Part shown: in pieces, positions 9,695-18,458 of the stretch
How positions within the stretch are numbered: position 1 is the first letter of the stretch
Layout of the letters: each line of letters starts with the position of its first letter
Origin: JAIBJN01 sp963748205
GTDB lineage: Bacteria; Actinomycetota; Thermoleophilia; Gaiellales; Gaiellaceae
NCBI GenBank assembly: GCA_963748205.1
Contig: CAVVIB010000001.1
Coordinates: 1-36,730 of the forward strand
Length of the DNA: 36,730 bases
Reading direction: 5' to 3'
The notes under the pieces: model-generated
Seen by the model: the letters and a program-made list of their open reading frames with translations, nothing else
Database searches by the model: none
What the model was told of the DNA's origin: nothing
Made by a program: the position numbers and the translations under genes

Positions 9695-9696
9695 GT

Positions 9697-9988
9697 ATGT
9701 CGGCCGAGGACTTCATCCGCGGCCTCGACCTGCCGGTGACGATCGTCGGCTGCGGCGTCGTGCCCGCACCCGACGGGATGTTCGACATACGGTCGCGCCG
9801 CATGCTCGTCGGGAGTCACGGAACGCGCTTCGACGCCGACGCCGACACGGCGCGGATCGTGAGCGTCATCGGCTGGCTCGGGCGTCGCGAGCCCGGCATG
9901 CCGCTCGATCGAGCACATCGAGGTCCTTCGCGAGCTGGGCTTCGCCCGCATGGTCGTGCGGAGCGGGAAGCAGTACGAGCTCGGCTAG
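9697..9988 (+). CDS. Small unknown protein (one frameshift)
   Basis: Begins two bases after the VOC stop with MSAEDFIRGLDLPVTIVG. The frame breaks near 9907 (CTC-g-ATC); dropping one G continues as IEHIEVLRELGFARMV to a stop at 9988. Total length is 292 (3n+1), giving 96 aa. I recognise no family. The tail (ELGFARMVVRSGKQYEL) resembles a short winged or swapped beta element, which is only an impression. Its position suggests it belongs to the same operon. Confidence 0.6.
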
Positions 9989-9998
9989 AGCCGCGCGC

Positions 9999-11219
9999 TC
10001 AGTCGACGGCGAGCGAATCCCGGAGCACGCGCTCGGCCTCGCGCACCGGGTCGGCAAGCTCGGCGGCCGCGATCGCGTTCCGGCCGCTCGCCTTCGCCTG
10101 GTAGGCGGCGGTGTCCGCGGCGAGGATGAGGCCTTCGACGCTCGGGCCGGCTCCCTGGTGGGAGACGACGCCGATCGAGATCGTGACCGGGATGTCGTCG
10201 GCGCGCGTGACCTCTTCGACCCTGGAACGCATGCGCTCGGCGACGATCATCGCGCCCTCCATGTCCGTCTCCGGAAGGAGGACGCAGAACTCGTCACCGC
10301 CGAAGCGGGCCGCGACGTCATAGGCGCGAGTCGAGTCCCTGAGCGCCGCGGCGACGCTCGCGAGCGCGCGGTCGCCGGCGAGGTGCCCGCGGGCGGTGTT
10401 GATCTCCCTCAGGTGGTCGACGTCGACCATGAGCAGGGCCACCGGGCGGTCGAACCGCGCCGCGCGCCCCAGCTCCTGGGCCACGGCGGACTTGAGGTGG
10501 CGAACGTTGTAGAGGCCGGTCTTGGGCTCGATCCGCGTGGACTCGACGAGCGCGGGGATCGCGAGCGAGCGGTACGCGAGCGCCATCGGCAGGAGCGTCA
10601 GCGCGGCGAGCCCGGGGAAGTCCGCCCAGAGGGCGGCCCCGATCGCGCCGAGCGAAAGAAGACCCGCGTCGATGAGGACGCAGTCGAACCGCAGCGTGTC
10701 CCGCAGGCCGACCCCGCGGGCGAGCCTGAGCACCGCGGCCAGCAGGCCGTAGTGCAGGACCAGGAACGACGCGATCGCGGCGACGGCGCCGAGCGTCCAG
10801 CCCGCTGCCGAGCCGCCGTCGACGGCGTCGAACACCGCCCGGGCGAGGAGCGCGGGCGCGACGTAGTTGCAGAGGTTGAAGAGCGCGATGTACCAGTCGC
10901 TGCGCGTCCGGATCCACTCCGGGACGAACGCGACCGCGATGAGCAGGACGAAGAGCGAGGGCGGCAGCACGAGGACGGCCGTGAAGAACGGCGCCAGCGA
11001 GAGCTGCGAGCCCTGGTGCTTGGCGCGGTCGGCGCCCAGCAGGTGGGCGACCGCGACGAGCGGCAGCAGGATCGCAAAGTCGACCCAGTCGCCCCGTTCC
11101 ACCGGCGTCGGCGGGCCAAGCTTGGCCAGCAGCGTCACCGTGGCGAGAACGAGCACCAGCTCGAGGCCCGCGGCTTCGCGGCCTAGCCTGTGCGCAGGGG
11201 AGTTCTGGACGTGTCGCAT
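9999..11219 (-). CDS. Membrane-bound GGDEF diguanylate cyclase
   Basis: Makes cyclic di-GMP from two GTP. The N-terminal half has about six hydrophobic helices; the C-terminal half is a GGDEF domain with the intact active site RFGGDEF (GGDEF at residues 307-311 from ATG 11219) preceded by DVDHLREINTARGH. An in-frame GTG at 11282 would add 21 residues. I prefer ATG 11219 because it has GAGG 5 bases upstream and puts a membrane helix near the N-terminus. No EAL or HD-GYP domain is present. The stop faces the frameshifted small gene ending at 9988. Confidence 0.88.
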   Translation of the reverse strand: MRHVQNSPAHRLGREAAGLELVLVLATVTLLAKLGPPTPVERGDWVDFAILLPLVAVAHLLGADRAKHQGSQLSLAPFFTAVLVLPPSLFVLLIAVAFVPEWIRTRSDWYIALFNLCNYVAPALLARAVFDAVDGGSAAGWTLGAVAAIASFLVLHYGLLAAVLRLARGVGLRDTLRFDCVLIDAGLLSLGAIGAALWADFPGLAALTLLPMALAYRSLAIPALVESTRIEPKTGLYNVRHLKSAVAQELGRAARFDRPVALLMVDVDHLREINTARGHLAGDRALASVAAALRDSTRAYDVAARFGGDEFCVLLPETDMEGAMIVAERMRSRVEEVTRADDIPVTISIGVVSHQGAGPSVEGLILAADTAAYQAKASGRNAIAAAELADPVREAERVLRDSLAVD

Positions 11220-11316
11220 CGACGCCTCGCACCGTTCGTCGGCCGGCCCAAGGGCGATTCGATCCCCCGAATGGGTTACCACTCACCCGTTCGAGTGACC
11301 CGAAAGGGTGAGAACG

Positions 11317-11332
11317 TCCCTCGAACGAGGGA
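11317..11332 (-). terminator. Short hairpin after the coiled-coil gene
   Basis: TCCCTC pairs with GAGGGA around a GAAC loop just after the stop at 11336. A second inverted pair, CTCACCC at 11282 and GGGTGAG at 11306, lies further downstream. It is a plausible end of the relA transcript. Confidence 0.4.
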
Positions 11333-11335
11333 TGC

Positions 11336-12031
11336 CTAGCTCTCGTCGAGCGTGCGGCGGAGAAGGTCTGCGGCGCCGGCCGTGCTCATGGCCGCGACGG
11401 GCTCGCCCACGACGTTCGACGCGAGCTCGTTCGCCTGGCGCACCAGCGCGTCGCGCTCCGCGACGACCTGGCTGCGGGCGACGAGCAGCGCCGCGCGCAC
11501 CTGCGTCCCCCACTCCGCGACCTGCGCAGGGCTCGCATCGCGCGGGATCGCGGTCTCCAAGGCGACTCTCGGCCGCGAGCCCAGCACCTGCACAAGCTCC
11601 CGGGCGCGCACGTTCAGCTCCTTGACGTGCTCCCCGGCGGCCGTCGCCGCGGCTTCGAGCTCTGCGGCACGGTCTTCCGCTGCCCGAGCCCGCCGCTCGG
11701 CGAGGTGCATGGCGTCGCGCGTCCTGATGTGGAAGCGCCGCGCGGCGGCAAGGCGCTCCTGGTCGTCGCCGTTCTCGGTCGCCGCGAGCTCCTGCTCGGC
11801 CTGCTCGAACGCCGCCGTGGTCTCCCGCAGCGCCTGAGCGCTCTCCTCGATCTCCCGCGCGGCCGCCTCGCGCGCTTCCGGAAGCCTCGCGACGAAGTCG
11901 ACCAGGTCGAGCGCCGCCAGGCGAACGTGCTCGCAGGTCGCGTAGAGCTCGTCGATCTCGGCGAGCTCCGCAGCGACCTCCTCCTCCGAGCGCTCGAGAT
12001 CCTCGAGGATCGCGAGTCGCCGGTCAGGCAT
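11336..12031 (-). CDS. Coiled-coil protein of unknown function downstream of relA
   Basis: 231 aa, rich in Ala, Glu and Arg with long heptad-like stretches (about residues 10-150), indicating an extended coiled coil and no membrane segment. Its ATG overlaps the TGA of the upstream relA gene by one base (TGATG), so it is translated with or after relA. I do not recognise a named family. A structural or partner role for the stringent-response protein is possible from position only. Confidence 0.7.
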   Translation of the reverse strand: MPDRRLAILEDLERSEEEVAAELAEIDELYATCEHVRLAALDLVDFVARLPEAREAAAREIEESAQALRETTAAFEQAEQELAATENGDDQERLAAARRFHIRTRDAMHLAERRARAAEDRAAELEAAATAAGEHVKELNVRARELVQVLGSRPRVALETAIPRDASPAQVAEWGTQVRAALLVARSQVVAERDALVRQANELASNVVGEPVAAMSTAGAADLLRRTLDES

Positions 12032-14241
12032 CAGGACGGCGTGACGCGGTAGGCGTCGAAGACGGACTCGAGGTTGCGCAGCGAGCCGAGGAGGGCGCGC
12101 AGCGCCTTGATGTCCCCGACCTCGGCCACGTACCAGTTCTTCGCCATCTGATCCTCGACGTGGCCGCCGTACTCGACGATGTTGGTGCCGTGCTCGGCGA
12201 ACGTCCGCGCCACGTCCTCGAGGAGCCGCGGGCGATCCCAGGAGACGACTGCGATCTGGACGCGGAAGCTCTGCGAGGCGCCCCCGTCCCACTCCACCGG
12301 CGTGAAGCGCTCGGGGTTGCGCATGAGCGCCTTGACGTTCGGGCAATCGAGGCGATGAATCGTGATGCCCTTGCCCAGCGAGATGTAGCCCGCGATCTCG
12401 TCTCCGGGCACCGGCGTGCAGCACTTGGCGAGCCGCACCAGGACGTCCTCGACGCCCGGCACGTGGATCCCGAAGTTCTGCGACGCAACGGCTTCGCGCT
12501 CCTTGGGCTTGCGCGGGAGCGTCTCCTCCTCGACGACCTGGTCGGTCTTCAGGCGGTGGAGGACCTTGTTCGCGACCTGGGAGACCTGGAGCTTCCCGGA
12601 GCCGAGGGCGAGGTAGAAGTCCTCGGCCTTCTTGAAGCCCATCTCGCGGATGATCTCGGCGAGGAGCGGCGAGCCGGACAGCTTCTTGTACGGGAGGTTG
12701 TGCTGCTTGAGCGCGTTCTCGAGCGCGTCGCGGCCGCGCTGCTCGGCGACCTCGCGCGTCTCGCGGCTGAACCACTGCCGGATCTTGTTGCGCGCGCGCG
12801 AGGAGACCGCGAGCGAGAGCCAGTCGCGCGACGGGCCGCGGCTTGCCTGCTTCGACGTCAGGATCTCGACGAAGTCGCCGCTGCGCATGCGGTAGTGCAG
12901 CGGCACGATGCGCCCGTTGACCTTGGCGCCGACGGTGCGGTGGCCGACGTCCGTGTGCACGGAGTACGCGAAGTCGATCGGCGTCGCGCCCGCCGGCAGC
13001 GTCTTCACCTCGCCCTTCGGCGTGAAGACGTAGACCTCGTCGAGGGCCAGTTCCGGGAACGCCCGGCGCAGCTCGCGCGAGTCGGTCTCCTCCTGCTGCC
13101 AGTCGGCGAGCTGCTGCATCCAGGCGAGCTCGGCGTCGGCTGCCTTCTTGCCCTTCGCGCCCTTGTAGAGCCAGTGCGCGGCGATGCCCTTCTCGGCCGT
13201 CTCGTGCATGTCGCGGGTGCGAACCTGGATCTCGAGCGGCTTGCCCTCCGGTCCGATCACCGTCGTGTGCAGCGAGCGGTACATGTTGAACTTGGGCATG
13301 GCGACGTAGTCCTTGAAGCGGCCCGGCATCGGCTTCCAGAGCGAGTGGATGACGCCGAGCGCGCCGTAGCAGTCGCGCTCGCCCTCCTTGCCGTCGCGCT
13401 CGACGAGGACGCGCATCGCGGTCAGGTCGTAGATCTCGTTGAACTCCTTGCCGCGCTTCACCATCTTCTCGTAGATGGAGTAGAAGTGCTTCGCGCGCGA
13501 GGCGATCTCGGCAGGGATCCCGACCTTCTGGAGCTCGCGCTCGAGCGTCTTCCCGGCCGCCTGGACGTACTTCTCGCGCTCGGCGCGGCGCTGGTTGACC
13601 ATCGCCTGGATCTCGACGTACTTGCGCGGGTGCAGCGTCTGGAAGGCGAGGTCCTCGAGCTCCCACTTGATCGTGTGGATACCGAGCCGGTGGGCGAGCG
13701 GCGCGTAGACCTCGAGCGTCTCCCTGGCCTTCTGGAGCTGCTTCTGCTTCCCGAGGTACTCGATCGTCCGCATGTTGTGCAGGCGGTCGGCGAGCTTGAT
13801 GAGGATGACGTCGGGGTCCTGCGCCATCGCCACGATCATCTTGCGGTAGTTCTCGGCCTGGGCCTGCTCGCGGCTCTGGAACCGGATCCGGGTCAGCTTG
13901 GTGACGCCCTCGACGAGCCGCGCGACCTCGTCGCCGAACTCCTCGCGCACCTGCTCGATGGTGGCGTCGGTGTCCTCGACGACGTCGTGCATGAGCGCCG
14001 CGGCGATCGTCTGGTCGGAGCGGCGCAGCTCGGCGAGGATCTGGGCGACGCCGAGCGGATGCAGGATGAAGTCCTCGCCGCTACGGCGCTGCTGGTCGGC
14101 GTGCGCCTCCGACGCGAACCGGTAGGAGCGCTCCAGAAGGTCCCGATCGAGATCGGGGTTGTAGGCCGCCACCTCGGCGACGAGCTGGTCGAACAGCTCG
14201 TGGTGCCGCTCGGCGGACGCGGTGAGCACCTGACCCGCCAT
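12031..14241 (-). CDS. relA: Bifunctional (p)ppGpp synthetase/hydrolase (RSH)
   Basis: Stringent-response enzyme, 736 aa, long RSH type. The N-terminal HD hydrolase domain has HP at 61-62 and HD at 85-86, so hydrolase activity is likely retained. The synthetase domain (about 240-350) includes FKDYVAMPK and YRSLHTTV. A TGS domain (about 395-455) begins VYVFTPKGE. A CCTPVPGD zinc-finger-like segment and a C-terminal ACT domain (about 660-736) follow. Single-copy long RSH proteins in actinobacteria usually both make and degrade the alarmone. The ATG is 6 bases from a TAAGAT box. The coiled-coil gene follows with a one-base overlap. Confidence 0.96.
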   Translation of the reverse strand: MAGQVLTASAERHHELFDQLVAEVAAYNPDLDRDLLERSYRFASEAHADQQRRSGEDFILHPLGVAQILAELRRSDQTIAAALMHDVVEDTDATIEQVREEFGDEVARLVEGVTKLTRIRFQSREQAQAENYRKMIVAMAQDPDVILIKLADRLHNMRTIEYLGKQKQLQKARETLEVYAPLAHRLGIHTIKWELEDLAFQTLHPRKYVEIQAMVNQRRAEREKYVQAAGKTLERELQKVGIPAEIASRAKHFYSIYEKMVKRGKEFNEIYDLTAMRVLVERDGKEGERDCYGALGVIHSLWKPMPGRFKDYVAMPKFNMYRSLHTTVIGPEGKPLEIQVRTRDMHETAEKGIAAHWLYKGAKGKKAADAELAWMQQLADWQQEETDSRELRRAFPELALDEVYVFTPKGEVKTLPAGATPIDFAYSVHTDVGHRTVGAKVNGRIVPLHYRMRSGDFVEILTSKQASRGPSRDWLSLAVSSRARNKIRQWFSRETREVAEQRGRDALENALKQHNLPYKKLSGSPLLAEIIREMGFKKAEDFYLALGSGKLQVSQVANKVLHRLKTDQVVEEETLPRKPKEREAVASQNFGIHVPGVEDVLVRLAKCCTPVPGDEIAGYISLGKGITIHRLDCPNVKALMRNPERFTPVEWDGGASQSFRVQIAVVSWDRPRLLEDVARTFAEHGTNIVEYGGHVEDQMAKNWYVAEVGDIKALRALLGSLRNLESVFDAYRVTPS

Positions 14242-14247
14242 GACCTC

Positions 14248-14253
14248 ATCTTA
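14248..14253 (-). promoter_or_regulatory. -10 box (TAAGAT), leaderless relA promoter
   Basis: TAAGAT, five of six matches to TATAAT, ends 6 bases before ATG 14241, so transcription would begin at or next to the start codon. There is no Shine-Dalgarno and no clear -35 box. Confidence 0.55.
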
Positions 14254-14317
14254 GCTTCCGGGGTCGGGCGCTCCCGCCCCCGAACGGGCTAGGACCCGCT
14301 GCGCTCAGGGGTGCACC

Positions 14318-16189
14318 CTAGGCCGCCGCGGCTTCGGGCTGGTCGTGCAGCGCCGCGAGGAACGTCGGCGACTCCACGAGGGGCCGCCACGTCGGCGTCT
14401 CGTCCGTCAGGCCGAGCTCGGTGAAGATCTCGCGCGCGCGAGGCGTCCAGGCGTCCTGCCCCGCCTTCCATTCGGCCAGGAGGGCCAGGCGGAGCTCCTC
14501 GTAGCGCGCGGGCGTGTCGAAGATCTCGCGCACGACGAGCTGCGGTGCGACGGTGCCGTTCCAGCGGTTCGCGGCCAGCTTGAACGCGACGTCGAAGCGC
14601 CCGGGTCCGCGGTAGCGGTCGAGCGAGGAGCCGCGGCCGAACGCGATCGCCCCCGAGCGTGCGCCTGCGGCCGTGACCGCCAGCCGCAGGTGCTTCCCCT
14701 CCCCCACGGCGCCGAGCTCCGAGAGCTCGCAGCCGACCGCGAGCAGCGTCACGTTCGGGTTCCCTAGCCCGAACGGCTCCAGGCGCTCGAGCTCCTCGCA
14801 GAGCGCGAGCGTGAGCTCCCGGCCCTGGACGACCGCGTCCACGGGCGTGACCGGCCGCAGGTCTTCGGCGGTCAGCACGCCTGCCGCATGGGCCGCGAAC
14901 GCCTCCGCGAACGCCTCGACCTCGTCCGGGCTGATCGACAGCCCGGCGGCCGCGCGGTGCCCGCCCCAGCGCGAGAGGTGCGACGCGCACGCGCCGAGCG
15001 CGCCGTGCAGGTCGAAGCTCGAGATCGACCGGCCCGAGCCCGTCCACTCCTCTCCCGGCTCGGCGCCCGCGATCAGGACGACCGGCCTCCGAAAGCGCTC
15101 CACGAGCCGCGAGGCGACGATCCCGATGACGCCGCGATGCCATTCCTCGCCCGCGATCACGTAGCCGAGCCGCCGCCGGCGCGGTTCCGGCCACTCCTCC
15201 ACCTGGCGAATGGCGTCGCGGAGGATCCTGTCCTCCACGGCCTGCCTGTCCCGGTTCAGATCCTCGAGCTCGCCGGCGAGGGCCTTGGCCTCGCGCTGGT
15301 CTTCGGTGAGGAGCAGGTCGAGCGCAGCGCGCGGGTGCCCGAGCCTGCCCGCGGCGTTGATCCGCGGCGCGAGGCGGAAGGCGATCTGGCCGGTGTCCAC
15401 GGTCGCCGGGTCGACGCCGGCGGCGCGCATGAGTGCCTGCAGCCCGGGCTTGTCCGTCCGGGCCAGGCGCCGCATCCCGGCGGTCACGAGCGCGCGGTTC
15501 TCGTCCAGCAGCGGCACGACGTCGGCGACGGTGGCCAGCGCGACCAGGTCGAGGTGCCGGTCGAGCCCTTCCGCCCCGAGCGCGACGAGCAGCTTGTAGA
15601 CGACGCCCGTCCCGCACAGCTCGGGGAACGGATAGTCCGACGGCCGCGTGGCCACGACCGGGCAGTCGGGCAGCGTCTCGCCGGGCCGGTGGTGGTCGGT
15701 GACGACGACCTGGAGGCCCGCGGCCCGCGCTTCGGCGACCTCGTCGACCGCCGTGATCCCGCAGTCGACCGTGAGGAGCAGCGCGCACTCCTCGCGCGCC
15801 AGCCGCGCCAGGGTCTCCCGCGAGACGCCGTAGCCCTCCTCGAAGCGGCTCGGGAGGTGCCAGTCGACCTCGGCCCCCAGCGAGCGGAGCGCCGTGACGG
15901 CCAGCGCCGTCGCGCAGATGCCGTCGACGTCGTAGTCCCCGTGGACGCAGATGCGGCCGCCGGCGGCGATCGTCTCGCGGATGAGCGCGCACGCCTCGTC
16001 GACGTTGCCGAGAAGCCGCGGGTCGTGCTCCGGCGGCTCGGCGGCGAGGAAGGCCTTCGCCTTCTCGGGGTCGCCGTAGCCCCGCCGGACGAGGACGCTT
16101 GCCGTCGTCTCGCTGAGCCCGAGCGCCTGGGCGAGCTCCCGGACTTCCTGGCGGGGGCACGGACGCAGCATCCACGTGCCCTCGTACAT
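14318..16189 (-). CDS. recJ: Single-stranded-DNA-specific exonuclease RecJ
   Basis: 5'-3' single-strand DNA exonuclease of the DHH superfamily, used in recombinational and mismatch repair. DYDVDG at 85-90, TVDCGIT near 140 and TDHH with DHH at 165-167 are the metal-binding motifs; LATVADVVPL marks a later one. The DHHA1 part contains SRWGGHRAAAGL. Length (623 aa) fits. ATG 16189 is 8 bases after a TACCTT box. The 76-base gap to relA holds the relA promoter. Confidence 0.95.
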   Translation of the reverse strand: MYEGTWMLRPCPRQEVRELAQALGLSETTASVLVRRGYGDPEKAKAFLAAEPPEHDPRLLGNVDEACALIRETIAAGGRICVHGDYDVDGICATALAVTALRSLGAEVDWHLPSRFEEGYGVSRETLARLAREECALLLTVDCGITAVDEVAEARAAGLQVVVTDHHRPGETLPDCPVVATRPSDYPFPELCGTGVVYKLLVALGAEGLDRHLDLVALATVADVVPLLDENRALVTAGMRRLARTDKPGLQALMRAAGVDPATVDTGQIAFRLAPRINAAGRLGHPRAALDLLLTEDQREAKALAGELEDLNRDRQAVEDRILRDAIRQVEEWPEPRRRRLGYVIAGEEWHRGVIGIVASRLVERFRRPVVLIAGAEPGEEWTGSGRSISSFDLHGALGACASHLSRWGGHRAAAGLSISPDEVEAFAEAFAAHAAGVLTAEDLRPVTPVDAVVQGRELTLALCEELERLEPFGLGNPNVTLLAVGCELSELGAVGEGKHLRLAVTAAGARSGAIAFGRGSSLDRYRGPGRFDVAFKLAANRWNGTVAPQLVVREIFDTPARYEELRLALLAEWKAGQDAWTPRAREIFTELGLTDETPTWRPLVESPTFLAALHDQPEAAAA

Positions 16190-16197
16190 CGCGTTTC

Positions 16198-16203
16198 AAG
16201 GTA
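16198..16203 (-). promoter_or_regulatory. -10 box (TACCTT), leaderless recJ promoter
   Basis: TACCTT ends 8 bases before ATG 16189. It lies in a 66-base divergent region shared with the unknown gene at 16256. Confidence 0.4.
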
Positions 16204-16241
16204 GGCAGCGCGTCGGACGGACAGCGGTTTCGGCCCCTGGC

Positions 16242-16247
16242 TATCCT
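16242..16247 (+). promoter_or_regulatory. -10 box (TATCCT), leaderless promoter
   Basis: TATCCT ends 8 bases before GTG 16256, with only GC-rich sequence between them. Confidence 0.45.
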
Positions 16248-16255
16248 CAGGCGGG

Positions 16256-16711
16256 GTGAGCGACTCGAACTACGTCTCGGGCGACGACTTCGTCGTCGAG
16301 TTTCTCGGCTATCGCTTCAGCTTCAACGCGGTCGACTTCGAGCAGCGCGTCAACGCGGCGGCCGTCCGACTGGGCCTCGTGGCGCCCGGCGAGCTCGAGG
16401 AGGACGAGACCGGCGACCTCGTCGAGCTGACCGCCCACGGGCGCATCGACGACCCGCGCTCCGGCCTCGGCGACTATCTCGTCCGCCACTGGGAGCGCCT
16501 CGCCCTCGTCAACGACGAGTCGCTCGTCTACTGGCTCCGGAAGCTCATCTTCCGGGGCGCCTGGCTCGACCAGCGCGTGAAGGAGAACCTGCTCGAGGTC
16601 GACTGGGACGAGGAGACCGCGGACTTCGGCTACCGCGAGCCGGACGGCGGCCGCGCGCTTCTCGAGCTCGCGCCCGTGCCCTCCTGGCACGACCTCCAGT
16701 TTCGCCGCTAG
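16256..16711 (+). CDS. Unknown acidic soluble protein
   Basis: 151 aa from GTG 16256, rich in Asp and Glu, with no signal peptide or membrane helix. It contains a FVVEFLGYRFSF start and a RKLIFRGAWLDQRVKENLLEV-like helical middle (quoted in part). I do not recognise the family. GC-rich third positions and a leaderless promoter support it as real. It stands alone, divergent from recJ and convergent with the M28 peptidase. Confidence 0.75.
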   Translation: MSDSNYVSGDDFVVEFLGYRFSFNAVDFEQRVNAAAVRLGLVAPGELEEDETGDLVELTAHGRIDDPRSGLGDYLVRHWERLALVNDESLVYWLRKLIFRGAWLDQRVKENLLEVDWDEETADFGYREPDGGRALLELAPVPSWHDLQFRR

Positions 16712-16718
16712 AACGCGA

Positions 16719-16740
16719 AGGGCCGGCTCGCGCCGACCCT
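16719..16740 (-). terminator. Hairpin terminator for the M28 peptidase gene
   Basis: In the minus-strand transcript a 9-bp stem (one G-U pair) closes a GCGA (GNRA-type) loop, 27 bases after the stop at 16767. A second 9-bp palindrome, AAGCTCGAG at 16757 and CTCGAGCTT at 16773, spans the stop codon itself. Confidence 0.55.
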
Positions 16741-16766
16741 CCGCTCCTTGCGACTGAAGCTCGAGG

Positions 16767-18297
16767 CTAGCGCTCGAGCTTCGAGCCCTTGAACTGCATC
16801 TTTTCCTTGGCGGTGTTCGACGCCTTGTCGGTGCCGCTGACCGACGACTTGGTCAGGGCGAAGACGAGCGTCGAGTGCGCGATCGCGTCCGACATCTGGT
16901 CGAGCGCGGTCGAGCTCAGGTTCGCGATCGTGTCGCAGGCCTGGTGGTAGCACGGGTCGTACGCGACGCCGGCCATGCCGCCGTAGACCGCTGCCTGGGC
17001 GGCCGTCTTGATGCCCTCCGCGCCGGTGAAGAGCCCGCCGGCGGGGATGCCCGCGTTGATGAACGCGTCGTAGTCCGAGCGCCCGTCGAACTCCGTTGGC
17101 TCGGTCGCGAGCCCCTGCGAAGCGAAGTAGTCCACGAAGACATCCTCGATCCGCCCGGAGCCGCTGGGCCCGTCGACACCGAACGCCGAGCCGTCGCCGT
17201 CGTAGACGAAGCGGACGAAGTTCGGCGAGCCGACCATGTCGTGGTTCAGGTTCAGCGCGATGTCCTTCAGGTCGCGCTTGGGCAGGGAGTCGACGTAGTG
17301 CTGCGAGCCGATCAGCCCGTCCTCCTCGGCGCCCCAGAACGCGAAGCGCACGCGGTTCACCGGCTGGATGTCGAGCTCGGCCATCTGCAGCGCCGTCTCG
17401 AGGATCGCGGACGTCCCGGACCCGTTGTCGTTGATGCCCGGGCCCTCGTCGACGGAGTCGAGGTGGGCGCCGACGACGACAGTGCGGTCCTCGCGGCCGG
17501 TCGGCGTGTCGGCGATGCACGTTCGCCGTCGCCGTCGTGACGGTCTCGGCGTCCACGGCGACCCGCACGGTGACCGTCTGGCCGCCCGTGATCCGGTTGT
17601 AGAGCTCCTGGCCGACGGCGAACGACGTCCCGATGACCGGGATGTCGTCCTGCGGCGGGTCGAGCGTGCCGGCGATGACGCCGAGCCGGTCGTCGTTCGG
17701 GTCGTCGTTGCCCTCGTTGAAGATGATGACGGCGACGGCGCCCGCAGCCTGTGCGGCCTCGGCCTTCTCGCGGAACGTGCAGGTGCCGCGCTGGACGAGC
17801 GCGATCGCGCCCGCCGGGAACCCGGCGTAGTCGGCTGCCGTGCAGCCGCTCGTCGAGCCGCCCGGCGACGGGATCGTGATCCCGCCGGCGAGGGCCAGCG
17901 GCGCCGTGAAGTCGCCCGCGCCGGAGTAGTCCATGGGCGAGTACTCGCCGTCGAGCCCCTCGACGTAGGTCTTGGGGTCGGGCGAGACGCGCTGGAACGC
18001 GCTCGAGTTGAGGATGAACTGGTCGTAGGTGAAGTTCTGGACCGTGACCTCGTAGCCCGCCTCGGTCAGGAGGTCGGACACGTAGTCGACGGAAGCGGCG
18101 TAGCCGGGCGTGCCCGACGCGCGGGTCCCACCGTTGGCGTTGGCGATCGCCTGGAGCGCGGCTTCGTGCTCCATGATCCCGGCGACGGTGACCGCGTTCC
18201 GCAGTGCGGTCGTGTCGGGCCCGACTGCGGTCGAGCTGAGCGTCGGCAGGGCCAACGCAAGTGCTGCTGCTGCGAGCAGCAGGAGTTTCCTCGGCAA
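16767..18297 (-). CDS. Exported M28-family zinc aminopeptidase with PA domain (one frameshift)
   Basis: Secreted metallopeptidase, 509 aa after removing one extra base (length 3n+1). Signal peptide about 1-24. A PA domain (about 130-230; FPAGAIALVQRGTCTFREKA) is inserted before the catalytic core. The M28 zinc site is complete: AHLDS, DNGSG, GAEEDG with the catalytic Glu, NHDMVG and YHQACDT. The frame breaks near 17517 (GTG-c-ATC), just before the catalytic domain. TTG 18297 is the likely start, with AGGGGG six bases upstream. It probably trims peptides from N-termini outside the cell, complementing the exported carboxypeptidase at 5084. Confidence 0.87.
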
Positions 18298-18332
18298 GAG
18301 ATGCCCCCTTGTATCTGTGACTGTTTGCTACA

Positions 18333-18357
18333 GGCCGGTCCTGACGGCCGACCGGCC
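18333..18357 (-). other. Stem-loop in the M28 5' region
   Basis: GGCCGGTC pairs perfectly with GACCGGCC across a 9-base loop, 36-60 bases upstream of the TTG start. It could be part of the untranslated leader or of the promoter. I recognise no known riboswitch in it. Confidence 0.3.
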
Positions 18358-18406
18358 GGCCCCTTGTCTGCGGCGACCGTAGCACACCGGTTGCCGAGGC
18401 CGAACG

Positions 18407-18438
18407 AAGGAGGGGCCGGCGTTCGCCGGCCCCTCCTT
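18407..18438 (-). terminator. Strong hairpin terminator for the LVIVD gene
   Basis: A perfect 14-bp stem (AAGGAGGGGCCGGC and complement) with a GAAC loop in the minus transcript, 20 bases after the stop at 18459. The U-tract is weak. Confidence 0.7.
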
Positions 18439-18458
18439 GACCTTCTGTTCTTCTGGTC

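Noticed and set aside
12160..14292. 710-codon plus-strand open frame opposite relA
   Set aside because: Low-complexity Leu/Arg/Asp translation with no motif; relA on the other strand is complete.
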